Notes under the pieces: generated by a model
Told to the model about the DNA's origin: nothing
The model's input: only the letters and a program-made list of their open reading frames with translations
Databases searched by the model: none
Program-made: the position numbers and the translations under genes
Shown: positions 1-10,871 of the stretch, piece by piece
How the letters are laid out: the number at the start of each line of letters is the position of its first letter
How positions within the stretch are numbered: the first letter of the stretch is position 1
Assembly: GCA_029298735.1 (NCBI GenBank)
Contig: JANSLP010000001.1
Coordinates: 1-64,000, forward strand
Direction: 5' to 3'
DNA length: 64,000 nt
Source: Ophiostoma sp. CBS 140.51
Taxonomy: Eukaryota > Ascomycota > Sordariomycetes > Ophiostomatales > Ophiostomataceae

Positions 1-342
1 CAATTCTTATTTTTATTTTTTATTTTTAAAAAATATCATATTATTCTCATTGCTATTTTTTTTATTGAGCAACGTATTTATCTAAAAGAATAGTTCTGTC
101 CTAGAACTCCCGAGCAAAAAAACATATGAGAAACAACAGAAAAATAAATAAAGTATACAGTCAACGTGGGGCTATAAAAATGAGCCCTGCCCGCCATATG
201 GAACAAATAACACCGCTTGGAGCCTTCCCAGATGAATAAAGAGGGTACACAAAACAAAGAGAATCTTGAACTTATACACAGAAAAAGGAGCCGCCACAAA
301 AGAGGCAGAAGAGGTAGAAGAGAAAGACGAGGAATGCTCCGC
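1..342. other. AT-rich flank, no gene seen
   Basis: This stretch lies downstream of the minus-strand membrane-protein gene. The first 80 bases are almost pure A/T with T runs. The rest is probably its 3' UTR and terminator region. No recognisable coding sequence, RNA gene or repeat was found. Confidence 0.5.
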
Positions 343-2601
343 CTACGAGAACATGCCGCCGTCCCGCCGGCCCAGCTCGCTGCCAGCACCGCCCGAGTAC
401 TTGGCCTCCTCCTTTTCCCACGTGGCCCGCTCCTTGTAGGCCCGCGCCAGGTACGCGCGCGCAAACTTCCAGGCCTCGGTGTCGGCCAAGTTCCACGCCT
501 CGACAGCGCTGCGGATGGCCACGTCCTTCTTGCTCTTGCTGACGCCAAACTTTTTAGCCTTGGCAAGCAGGTCGCGCTCCTTAGCCAGCGCATCGGCCGA
601 CGCCACAGGACCATCGTCCTTGTCGTGATGCGGGGGCGGCAGACGCTCCGGGCCGGGCACGGGCGTCTTGGACTCGCCCTTCTTAATACCCTCGCCCTGG
701 GCGGGGATGGCGAAGCCAAAGTGCCAGTCGACGTCGGTGGGGAGCGGCTGCTCAGCCGAGATCCAGAGAGTGTGGCCCTCTGCAAACTCGCCGGCGACGG
801 CGCGCTTGAACTTGAGCACACGCGCGCCGCCGGCGACACCCGTACCGAGCAGCTCCTTGGTAATGTCAAAGAGCCAGGCATCACGCTGGGACTTGCGGCG
901 CAGCCACGAGACGTCAATGGCGCCCTGCTTGTGCGCGACAGACTGGAAGGTGTATGGGTGCGGCACAGTGCCAATGGTGAAGAGGGTCGAGGTGTTGCGG
1001 TAGGTGGGTGGCGTGCGGACGCGCATAGGCTGGCGGGAGACGCAGGGTTCGCACTTGGGCATGTTGGGCGGGCACGACGCCTCGAGCGGCGAGACCGAAC
1101 ACTGCGCTAGGCGGGTAGCGAGGTCGGTACCGGCCTCGATCATGGTCGTCGTGTGCTCGGCATGCGGCTTCAGGACAGCAATGCCAGACGAGAAGAGGTT
1201 CTGCCACGCGATGTGGAGGTGGGCGTTGATGAGCTGGTTCAGGCTCGCCAGACCACCAGCACGGTCCCTGTGAACAAAGTCGCCGACCTTGGTGTACTTC
1301 ATGGCGACAGTCTGGGTGTCGTAAAAGGCAATAGCCGTAGGCGTATCGTCGACGATGAAGGGGTAGTCCTTGGTCTTTGCCTTCATGTCGTTGTGGTCGT
1401 CCTCGACCGTGCCGCCCACAGCACCAGCCGGGTCAATAGCCCGAGCGGCGATTTTCTTAGCAGCAATGGGCTTCTCAGGGATGGCTGCTTCAAGAGGGGG
1501 GAGAGACGACTTCGCAGCGGGGGCCGCTTGGACAGGAACTGCTCCCAGGAGAGCAGCTTTGGCAGGAGCAGAAGCCGCGGCAGCAGGGGCAGCCTGCTTG
1601 GCGGCACCTCCAGCAACAACACCTCCTGCAGCAGCACCTGCAGCACCTGCAGCACCGGGAGCGCCGGCGGCACCGCCTGCAGCCTTGGCGGGAGTAGCCA
1701 CCTTGGCAGGAGTCTCAGGAACCGGAGCAGCCTTCACGGGCGGCAAGTCGGTGACGGGAGGGATGGCCTCAAGGAAGGTCTCAGCGTTGACAATGGTCGG
1801 GTTGGAAAGGACCAACTTGATCGCGTTCGCAATATCCTCCTTACCGCCAGCAAACAGGCCATCGCTGAGTCCTTCCCAGCGGGTCAGCGTCGGATATTCG
1901 CCGCGGCGCAGGAAAGACAGCAAAGGATCGGTGCGCGGGCCCATGGGCAGCACCAGGTAGCTTGCCAGCAGGCCACCGCCCATGTTCTCCCAGGCCAGCC
2001 AGCGCATGATGTCGGCCTTGGCGCCCGGTGTGACCTTGATGCGCTGTAGCTCCTCGTACCGCGGGTTGTTCATGGCCTCGGCGGAGCTCAGGAGGACAGG
2101 GCGGAAGCCCTGCGCCCACCAGGCACGGCGCCAGGTCAGAAGCAGCGCGCTCTCCGCGTCGGCGAGTTTCTTCTCACGCTCAATGGCGGTATCGTAGTAG
2201 CAGTAGATGGGCGGGCGGTCGAGCAGGGGTGGCAGCAGCGCGCGGCTCTCGTCGAGGGTGAAGGAGGAGGAGAAGGGTGTTGAGAGCCACTTCCAGTCGG
2301 AGAACCAGGCTGAGTCCTCGTGCGAGTCGTCCTTTTGACGTGGCGGGGCGTGCGACTTGGGGCGGAACGGGTTCAGAGAACTGGACCACTTGTTGGTCCA
2401 TTGTGGGTGGGACTTGAATTGTGGGATGGAGAACTTGTGGTCGGCGAACTTGGAGAGGCTCGGGCCGGTTGGGACTGCACTAGGAAGCGTGACGATGACG
2501 GAGAAGACGGCGAAGATGAAGACGGCTGAAATGAGGACCGTGATGCGCCGCGTCGTGATGGGCGGCAGCAGCCGCCCGAAGAGAACGTACTGTTTCGGCA
2601 T
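343..2601 (-). CDS. Type II single-pass membrane protein, degenerate GT32-like
   Basis: An intronless 752-residue protein starting at an ATG. Residues 19-41 form one hydrophobic segment preceded by TTRR and followed by a long hydrophilic part, so a Golgi/ER type II topology is likely. Residues 195-220 (KADIMRWLAWENMGGG, then ASYLVLPM) resemble the GT32/DXD sugar-transferase block KADIxRYxxLxxxGGIYxDxD, but the aspartates of DXD are absent. Residues 155-180 (WWAQGFRPVLLS, EAMNNP) also look like this fold. A low-complexity Ala/Pro/Gly segment covers about residues 283-385, and the C-terminus is Lys/Glu-rich. The resemblance is by eye; the protein may be a glycosyltransferase relative with altered or lost metal binding, or a fungal-specific Golgi protein. 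The coding region is reliable; the function is not. It is divergent from the L26 gene. Confidence 0.75.
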   Translation of the reverse strand: MPKQYVLFGRLLPPITTRRITVLISAVFIFAVFSVIVTLPSAVPTGPSLSKFADHKFSIPQFKSHPQWTNKWSSSLNPFRPKSHAPPRQKDDSHEDSAWFSDWKWLSTPFSSSFTLDESRALLPPLLDRPPIYCYYDTAIEREKKLADAESALLLTWRRAWWAQGFRPVLLSSAEAMNNPRYEELQRIKVTPGAKADIMRWLAWENMGGGLLASYLVLPMGPRTDPLLSFLRRGEYPTLTRWEGLSDGLFAGGKEDIANAIKLVLSNPTIVNAETFLEAIPPVTDLPPVKAAPVPETPAKVATPAKAAGGAAGAPGAAGAAGAAAGGVVAGGAAKQAAPAAAASAPAKAALLGAVPVQAAPAAKSSLPPLEAAIPEKPIAAKKIAARAIDPAGAVGGTVEDDHNDMKAKTKDYPFIVDDTPTAIAFYDTQTVAMKYTKVGDFVHRDRAGGLASLNQLINAHLHIAWQNLFSSGIAVLKPHAEHTTTMIEAGTDLATRLAQCSVSPLEASCPPNMPKCEPCVSRQPMRVRTPPTYRNTSTLFTIGTVPHPYTFQSVAHKQGAIDVSWLRRKSQRDAWLFDITKELLGTGVAGGARVLKFKRAVAGEFAEGHTLWISAEQPLPTDVDWHFGFAIPAQGEGIKKGESKTPVPGPERLPPPHHDKDDGPVASADALAKERDLLAKAKKFGVSKSKKDVAIRSAVEAWNLADTEAWKFARAYLARAYKERATWEKEEAKYSGGAGSELGRRDGGMFS

Positions 2602-3592
2602 GGTGGGATGTCGTGTGCTTTTTGAGATGCGATCAAATGATCGAGTGAAGTTGTTCGTGGGTTTCGTGGATTGATTGAATCAAATTCGTGCTCGCGTGGA
2701 CAAAGATAACGGGATGCCGATATGTCGAGAAAGGGATGGGATGGGTCGCTGAAATCAAAATAAAACGGCAACAAAATGTACCAATGGGTTGAAAAAACTG
2801 TAAAGAGAACGAATGGCAAGAAAAGAAGTCGAAAATCGAGACGAAGACGGCGAGGAACCTCCTATCTCATGGTGGTCGCAAAAGAGGGATGTCGTAGAAA
2901 GGGACAGCTGGCGATGCTTTGCTGTCTTGAAAACGAGAAAAAAAGAAGAAGTAAAGACGTAATGGCCTCTCAATGCAGTGAAGCAGGAAGCTCAACTGTG
3001 TCGCGCCAGTGTCGCCGTCGATTGCGATGGTCGAGTGTACGGGGCGAGTGTCGAAAGGCACGTTGTCGCAGGGGCGTGAGAAAAAGATGGACAGGACAGT
3101 TCAAGCATCAAAAAGGAGGCGTCGATGCGTTTAATGCAGCCGTCAACCGCGTCGTTCCCCGTTTACTTTAGGGGCTAATGCCAGCCAACAGGCCAAGAAA
3201 GGGCAGGTACAGAGGTACGTACCAGACGAGAGGACATACGTAAGCGGCTGATCGGTTGCTGTCACGTGTAAATTACATAATTAAGACCAGAGGTCCTTGA
3301 CGCCAACGCGCGACCGCCTTTTTTTCTGCCACTTTAGATAAGTGGAGAATTTGAAGAGCAACTGAAAGTTAACTGGAGAGCTCACGTGAGCCAACCAATG
3401 GTGAAAGTGGAGAGGGCTGTCTGGTGGGGCCCTTTTTTTGCGCTCCCACACAAAAAATTCCCATTTTGTGCTATTTTTTTGATCTTTACGAAAATTTCCC
3501 AATCTCGACCTCGAACTTTTCTCCCGCTTCCATCTCACGACGACCACGACACTCTTTTTCGACAACCATCACCATCACCACAACCCGACACA
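2602..3592. promoter_or_regulatory. Divergent promoter region between membrane protein and RPL26
   Basis: About 1 kb separates the two divergent start codons. It contains CACGTG at 3263-3268, a perfect 10-base palindrome CTCACGTGAG at 3381-3390 and a CCAAT box at 3395-3399. A pyrimidine-rich stretch precedes the RPL26 ATG. An Arg/Lys-rich open frame on the plus strand at 2776-3171 has no family resemblance and is taken as chance. Confidence 0.5.
3381..3390. promoter_or_regulatory. CTCACGTGAG E-box palindrome upstream of RPL26
   Basis: A perfect 10-base palindrome about 200 bases before the RPL26 start, with a CCAAT box five bases further on. CACGTG is the core bound by bHLH factors of the Cbf1 type, which act at ribosomal protein genes in some yeasts. 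Whether it is used here is inference. Confidence 0.4.
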
Positions 3593-4142
3593 ATGGCCAA
3601 GTCTAACAACAGTACGCATTTACCCCGGAACCCTTTTGAATCGATCAATCAATTCTTGCGATATTGATTGTCGTCTTTTCCGGCCTCCTGGCCTTTTCCA
3701 CGTCAATGCATCACTTTTGCTAACATGGGGTTTCCCCTCTTCTCCAGACGTCAGCGCTTCGCGCCGCAAGTCGCGCAAGGCTCACTTCTCCGCTCCCTCG
3801 AGCGTGCGCCGCAACATCATGAGCGCTCCCCTCAGCAAGGAGCTGCGCGAGAAGTACAACGTCCGCAGCATCCCTATCCGCAAGGACGACGAGGTCACCA
3901 TTGTCCGTGGCTCCAACAAGGACAAGGAGGGCAAGGTCACCTCGGTCTACCGTCTCAAGTACGTGATCCACGTCGAGCGTGTCACCCGTGACAAGGCCTC
4001 CGGCCAGAGCGTCCCCCTGGGCATCCACCCCAGCAACGTTGTCATCACCAAGCTCAAGCTTGACAAGGACCGGGAGAGCATCCTGGCCCGCATCAAGGCC
4101 GGCCGTGACCAGCGCCAGAAGCAGAAGGAGGATGCCAACTAA
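3593..4142 (+). CDS. 60S ribosomal protein L26 (uL24)
   Basis: Component of the large ribosomal subunit near the peptide exit tunnel. Exon 1 is only 19 bases (3593-3611, MAKSNN plus one base). A 136-base intron follows (3612-3747; donor GTACGC, branch TGCTAAC, acceptor TCCAG), then exon 2 (3748-4142). The spliced N-terminus MAKSNNNVSASRRKSRKAHF matches the family start SSSRRKSRKAHFxAPSS. The KOW-type segment with the DDEVTIVRG motif and the block KVTSVYRLKYVIHVERVTR are both present. The protein has 137 residues, normal for eukaryotic L26. A tiny first exon with the intron just after the start is common in fungal ribosomal protein genes. The leader is C/T-rich. Confidence 0.97.
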
Positions 4143-5423
4143 GCGGAATCGTTTCTTCTCTTTTTCACCCCAAAAAAGCGTTCCACATAGTCGACAACCC
4201 TCCCTTGAGGATTAGCACACAAAAATAGAAAAGCCACCTCACAAAAACATTCGAAAACCACAAAATCTGGGAGGCAAGACCTGTCTCTTTCTCTCTCTCA
4301 CGTCTCCATCCTCCACACGGACCTGGGACTTTTGACGATCATGCCTCTTTTCTTCGAATCCTTCATTCTGTACCGCTACATACCCATCAAATGCGAGCAG
4401 AGCCACCAACGAGATGCGAATTCCTCGCCCGGTTGCTGTTTTGCCCGCATTTGATTCCTGTTCGTCCCTTTTTCTACGGCGTCATTCGGCGGGGTTCTGG
4501 AGAGGCGGACAAAAAGGATGCCGCCTCGTTTGAGAAAACAAAACGGGAGGGAGGAGGGAAGCAAAAAGGACTCGACAAAAATGAAAAGACAATTTTTTGA
4601 CCAATGGCCATTTCACGTTTCCCACAAACCGGAAGACCACTGTGAAATGCTCCATGGGAGGTTCTCCCGAAGATGATGCTGATATGTGCTGTGACCATGG
4701 TGTTGTTGATATTGATGCTGTCGTAACTGGTCTCGTAATGGGGCTCTTTCGTAGTTCTTCTTATACGTAGTCCACGTATCTGTAGTAGTAAATGAAGTCT
4801 CACATGTAGCCGCAATAGAGACGCTTGACAGCCTCGTCCAGACTTGGCAAATAAAACAGTAGGTACACAAACGGCAGACGACCTCTGGCTGGTCTTGTCG
4901 TGTTCTTGTCATTCGCGACGTACATGTCTCGACGAACCTACACCACTGGCTGATTTTTGAAAAGAATGCCCACTCGCATTTCAAACTTGCATCTGCTCGT
5001 GTTTTCTGTAAATACTTGCTTGATTGAATAAAACATGGCGAAATGGGTACAATCTCAAAAGGTAACTGTCTGCTATAGTACATGAGGAGTGCCTGACACT
5101 AATCAGATATCAAAATAAATAAGAATGTGCCCTTCTTGGCCAATAACATGTTCCAAATAACCATCCTTTGGCAATGAAAATACTGAACAACACCGAATCG
5201 TGCCTCTCATCGATGCACTTGAGCCCACCACTTTTGTTATTCCTGCTTCGATAAAACAACTCCCAAAACAATTGCGATTCTCGGTCGCAGGACAAAAAAA
5301 ACATAAAAGGCAAGACATAAGAAATAATACAAATGCTCCATAGTTGAGCCATTGCAAGGCTCGCGTTACAAAATAAGAAATTTGTGGGCAATGATGCTGC
5401 GAAAACGTGCACGTCGGCTGTGC
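4143..5423. other. Convergent 3' spacer, no gene seen
   Basis: This 1.3 kb region lies between the stop of RPL26 (+) and the stop of the 4E-T-like gene (-). It is AT-rich with short A and T runs and should hold both 3' UTRs. Scattered open frames of 60-156 codons show no family resemblance or intron structure. No RNA gene was recognised. Confidence 0.5.
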
Positions 5424-8400
5424 TCAAATTGTTTCCCAGTGAGTAGGGAGCGCCGTATCATGGTTGCTGTCGACAAATGCCATACCCTGAAACTGCTGTT
5501 CAAGGGAGGTAGGCCCAATACTGTCTGGCGGTGGACGATTCTCTCCAATCTTTCTCGACGACGGAGTGATGAAGATGCTGCTGCCATCGTCTGACTTGAC
5601 TGGCGAGAGACGACCTGGTGCCACAGGTGACGAGCGGAGTGGGCTCAGAGACGCGGCCACTAAGCTGTCGTATCCGGTAGAATATTGAGGAAGAACACCT
5701 TGGACGGTAGCCGACGTGAGAGCACCCGGAAGGACCTCACTGTTGGTAGAGATGTTTCGTTTCAGAACAGTGTGCAAAAACTTGGTCCTTTGTAAGTGAA
5801 ATGTTAGACATAGTTATATCTCTGGAGCGGAAAGAAGGGGCCAGTATTTGAACGAACCTTGCATTGTCGGCCTGCACATCCTGTTTCCCACCATGAACAG
5901 TGGTCTTGGCCGGTTCCTCGGAAACCTTCGTGCTCTTTTCTTTGGCCTGCTGGCGTTCTCCAGGCGGGCTTGAGTCAGGACGTCTCTGAGGGACAGAAAC
6001 AGATACATGTCAGGAACGATGCAAAGAAAAAAATATTCAGGACAATGAATTAACTTACCAGTGTCACTTTGACAGGCTTTCTTTTTTCCCTTTGAAACTC
6101 CGATGCATACCTACCGGGGTTGGTAGACCGAGCAGACTGAGCATCCTTTGGCTGGAAGGCCCCCGTGTAGTAGTCAACGTTGGGGTCGCCAACGGGGACA
6201 TGTCGACCCAGCAAGGGAGGGGGTGGGCTGTCGCGCTTTGTCTTGTTGACCGGAGAAGCAGGATAGAAATCCTTCCCATCAAACTTGGGAAGACCTCTGC
6301 GTGTGAAGGAAGGCGCTCTCCCCCAGTAGAGATACCGCGAGCGGGTTTCGTCTGGAGTGAGTTCCCGCTCATAGACATAATCAGTGTCTCGGGCGTTCTT
6401 GGGGTCGATACTAGCAGGAAGAGTGCCCACAAGATATGGCTTTTTCGATTCCGACTTGTTGATAGTCGTTGCGAAAGACGACTTTCTGTCTTGGCTTGGG
6501 CCTCTATAGATTTGGGTCCCGTTGCCTTGGCCAGCAACATTGCCCTCATCAACGGCAGCACCGTCCCACTGGAACGACCCCCCTACGCGTGGAACTTGAG
6601 CATCAATACTGACGAGAGTGCGGGGCTCAAATGGGGGTGCAAGTGCCGCCTTGATAGGAAGGGTGGATTTCTTGATTGGGTCAGAGATCGAGAAGGACGT
6701 GTCGACCGGGTTCAGATGGAAGAGAGGTTCCTTCTTTCTGGGTACGTGTTTGCGGCGAATGCTGTCCGAGCGCCTGGTACTGTTCGAGGCATGCTTCACC
6801 GTGCCCTGCATGGATGCACTCGAGTGTGACGCCCTGTCAATAGCACGGTGGCGTGGCCCATTTGCATCCAGTGGCTTTACCTCTTTCTGGGGATAGTGGC
6901 TGTCCTCGAACTGAAGCTGGCTCTGGTTCAATGCTTCAAACCGGTCGATCTGGGATCGCAGCATCTGGACGGTGTGCTCCATCTCCTTCTCGTCAATCTG
7001 ATGCCTGTTGTAGAGCAACTGGTCCTCATGGTACTTCAAGGAACCACGCAACACCTCGATCTGTTTCCTGCTTATTTCACTTGGTCGGATCGACGAGATA
7101 GGGGGAGCCGAAGGAGGTTGGGGGGCATTTGCTGATGACGAAGCTGGCGCTGCATTTGTCGGGGCCGATGGACCAGACTGATTAGAATTTGATTGCAACG
7201 CCTGGAACGGCCCAGGCTGGGCTGAAAACCCGAGTGATGGGTTGAACATGTGGTTCATACCAACCGGTGGCTGGCCCATGAGAGGGTTGTGGAAAGCAGA
7301 GAGAGGAAAGTTGGGGTGCCCAAGAAACCCAGGAGGAGCCTGTGAAGGTGGACCAGACGCCATGTGCGGTGGAAATGCAGGGGTAGCAATGGGATACACC
7401 ACCTGGCCGTTGAACATGAACGGCTTCGTACGATCAAGCTGCTCTGATGGCATCCGTCTGGGTTGATCATTTGCTTGATCGAGTACCGGCATCTTGAAGC
7501 CCAGTGATTCGCTGCGATTACCATTCTGCAGATTCTCTTTGGCGGGGTTCTTCATAGCATCAGGGGGGATAAACTGAGGAACGTTGCTCGGCGGGCCGGT
7601 TTGAGGCGGGAAGGGAAACCCGCCGGGCATCCCAAGCCCCATGGGCAGTGGCATCATTGGCACTCCAGGTATTCCGGGCAGTCCAGGTATCCCAGGCATC
7701 CCAGCCATGGGTGTAGGGAATGGAGGATAGAAGGAGTGGGGAGGGAAGGCAAAGAGAGGCATGTTGGATGAGTTTGATCCTGCTAGGTATGGGCCCTCCG
7801 GAAGCCGTTGGGCTTGCTCCTCGGGTGGCTGGTTGTCATCTTTGGCAATGCCACCTTCATCTGCCTTGTCCTTGGGGCGCTTTGACATGGGCGATGTTCC
7901 TCGTGTGTTGGGAACAATGCGGCCACCGGCGGTGACTCGAACGTGAGTTGGAGAAATGACAGCTTTGTAAAATCGCTGAAAGCCCTCGCTTTGCTGGGCA
8001 TTTATGCCGGTGGGAGCTGAAAGAGGCTCGGCCGATGCTGCTGCTTCGGAGCCCGCTCTGCCACGGTATCGCCATTCTATGTCGGCCGGAAGACCAGATG
8101 TAGCTTCACGGCGTGGTTGATGTCTGATATAGACGACCTCGTCGGGTGCAACAGGGAAGTCAATCCGAGAGCGCACGGTGCTTGACTGCTGGGTATGGAA
8201 CGGCCTGTACTTGTGGAAACGACCGAGGGTGCGAGATTCGCGAGATTCACTGCCAACATGTCTGCTAGCTGAGCCGGCTGGGGGGGCTATTTCAACGGTC
8301 AGCTTTTCGCATCGGAATGAAGATTGAGCGGTGGTTGCTTTGCCCGGCTTGTTTGCTTACCATGATCGACTCCCTTCTGAGGGGCATCCGTAAGCAGCAT

Positions 8401-8460
8401 GGGAATACCAAGGTCCCGGAGCTCAAGGAGCTGCTGCACCGAATACTTGGGGGACGGCAT
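5424..8460 (-). CDS. 4E-T-like protein with N-terminal eIF4E-binding motif
   Basis: Four exons join in frame to 939 residues: 8361-8460, 6059-8286, 5858-5985 and 5424-5787. The introns are 8287-8360 (GTAAGC, branch GCTGAC, TAG), 5986-6058 (GTAAGT, CAG) and 5788-5857 (GTTCGT, branch CTAAC, AAG). Residues 6-12 (YSVQQLL) fit the Y-x4-L-hydrophobic eIF4E-binding motif and resemble the 4E-T form. DIEWRYRGR follows at about 102-110, then a Pro/Gly/Met-rich part (225-255). A predicted coiled coil (about 435-485) and a Pro/Ser-rich disordered C-terminus complete it. A role as a translational repressor or mRNA-decay adaptor acting on eIF4E is inferred. The frame stays open upstream of this ATG, with an in-frame ATG at 8874, so the start is not certain. 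No catalytic domain is visible. Confidence 0.75.
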
Positions 8461-10871
8461 TCTGAGCTTGCGGTCGACAAACGCGAATATGCAGAATGTT
8501 TTGTGCGTCTTGAAGCAGTACCAGATGAACAAGGTTGGGTTCACGCCGTCCAAGGGTTCGCGAAAGGGAGGCAGGCAAGACAGAATAAAGCGGACCAGCG
8601 GGCTGAGAAAGACGACGGATGCTTTCTGGTCTGTCAGTTTCTGGGCTTCAAGCTGGGATAGAATGAACTTCCGAACACTGTCGCGAGCCATTGGGATGTT
8701 CAACGCTGTATCAGCCGCAGGAAAGACTTCCACTGCCTTGCAAAGCCTGGAGGTCCGTAGTTCATGCTTGATAGAAATGCAAATGGGGCCAGTCAACTCC
8801 TGGTCACGATACTGGAGCTCACTCAACTGGATGACCAACTTCCTGGCACGCCTGCTGGATGCTGTGACTACCATCTCCAGGGCCCGGGCAAGATTATAAT
8901 GTAATGGTGATGCAATAGGGGTAAGAAATGTATCCAAGCTTTCCACTTGGTGCCGTTCCAACTGTTTAGGTCCGGTTGAAGGATAAGGGAAGGTAGTTCT
9001 AACGAAACAAGGCGGCACAAACCACAAGGCCGAGAAAGCAACAACAAGATACGATCAAATATGAATAGGAGAGAATGCTGACAAGGGGACAACAAAATCG
9101 AGAACCGGCACCACAAACATCAGCCGAGATGGCTTACCGTGTTGGAGTAAAAACAGGTGGATGTGCCTGGGCAGATTCTAAGAAGCAAACACAAGATGCG
9201 TGTTGCACGAGCAGACCGATAGGAGGGCGAGGTGGTTGGCTGATTGCTAGGTTTTGTTTTGTTGTTTTGGTTGGAGGCTGTGGAAGGACTAGGAGGGAGA
9301 CAGCACAACCGGTAGGCATACACGTTTTCGTGTCAAAAAAGTTCCAAGAAAGGGGTTGCACTGTAAAACAAGGATGAATTCGTGCAAAAAACAAGGTAGC
9401 GAGTAGAAAAGAGAGAGAAGGGGGCGAATGTTGATGGTGAGGAGAATGTGAGGATGATGCGAGAGGAGAGCAAAACCAAGGGGGAAAAACACAAAAACGA
9501 CGCGATGCAAAAGATTTGGCCAGAAATAACCAGTCGTGACTTCTAGACTCAGCAGTTTCGATAAACAATCTAGTTGTGCTTTCCTTTCTTCAAAATTCAG
9601 CTGTTGTTTCGCCTTTGGTGGGAAACTGCGATAGGCCTGGAGGGGCAACCAGCGAGCCTTGGAGCAAGCAAAAGTGAACAAAAGCGGCAATGTTATTAAG
9701 ACTGGTACAGGACGAGAAAGCACAAAAATTCGGCGGGGAGGAGCGTGGTAGAGTGCTGGCAGAGTGGCACGCCCTTTGGTCCCGAGGGGGAAGTCTCGAG
9801 CTGTGGGCGACATGCTTGCTGATGACAACTTAGGAAGGAACGATGGCCTCGCAAATAAACCACCATCGTACCTTCCTATTGTGCATCCAGACTGGCAGGA
9901 GCGAGTGGGAAACCCACAAAAACAACCGAGCACTGCCTCCGCGCTTGCCTCTGCCTTCGATTTATGAGCTCTTGCTTTGTTTTGTATCTTTTCAAATCAG
10001 AAAGCGATACAGACTGCTATAAGCGTCCATCTTTCGTGACGCTGCAGGCGCGTGTGCCAAACAGAGGCAGCCACTTGGCGGCATCATGAAGCTCTCAGTA
10101 TGTGTTTTGACAAAACGATACAAGATAAACAGTCTCTTTGACTCTTAAAGATTGCGTGAGATGAGCCATTGTTCACTCGAGCTTTGGCTGGCCATGATTC
10201 GGCAGATGGATCCTGCGTGTTGTTTCGTCAATGTCTCGTCAAAAAGTCCAAGAGACCTGCGCTAGGTAGTCTTTCGTGATTGAATATAGCACAAAGTTCG
10301 AGAGTTTGAGAAAGGGACTGTACAAATGTTTTGTTGAATTTGGAATTGAATTAAAACGAAGGGCTTGTGACGAATCTTGAACTAATCGATGTCGATGTTG
10401 CTCGACGTCTGACCCTTGTCGCAGATTCACGTGACCAGGCTTTCTTGCCAAATTGCACGCCAGGGGCAGTTCCCGCGAGCCTAGCAGCCAATCGCAGGAG
10501 CCCATGTGGAGACCTGTTCCTGGGGCCGTTAGCTGGCTGGCACTATTACGCGTGTTGGCCAGAACCGTTAAACTCCTATTTTCCGCAGACAACAGACGGA
10601 GGAGGCATACCGCATCGACGACAGCCCGACGGTTCTTTTCGAAAGCCTCTTGACGACAGAACGGACCTGGGGCAATATATTGTTTGTTGTCAAATCGATA
10701 CGACAGCCGATCCGCTTTTTTTCTCGCACCCAAATTGACCATCGAACCCCCTATTTGTTTACGATATCCAACCGCGACTTGCCATGACTGGCTTCTGCAT
10801 TTCTACGCGTTCACGACTCTGAACCTTTTTGACGACTACTTACACACCCTCGACGGCACGGTCCCGCCGCC
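8461..10871. promoter_or_regulatory. Divergent spacer between 4E-T-like and dynactin p150 genes
   Basis: This 2.4 kb region has no confident gene. The part next to the 4E-T-like gene (8461-9030) remains open in its frame and could be leader or extra coding sequence. A GTAAGC donor-like site on the minus strand near 9138 could start a leader intron. TCACGTGAC occurs near 10427-10435 on the dynactin side, and C/T-rich sequence precedes the dynactin ATG. Confidence 0.45.

Noticed and set aside
2776..3171. 131-codon Arg/Lys-rich frame on the plus strand between the membrane protein and RPL26
   Set aside because: No domain, no splice or start support, and it lies in a divergent promoter. The Arg content follows from base composition.
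3612..3747. snoRNA in the RPL26 intron
   Set aside because: Ribosomal protein introns often host snoRNAs, but no C-box RTGATGA or matching D box is visible in this 136-base intron.
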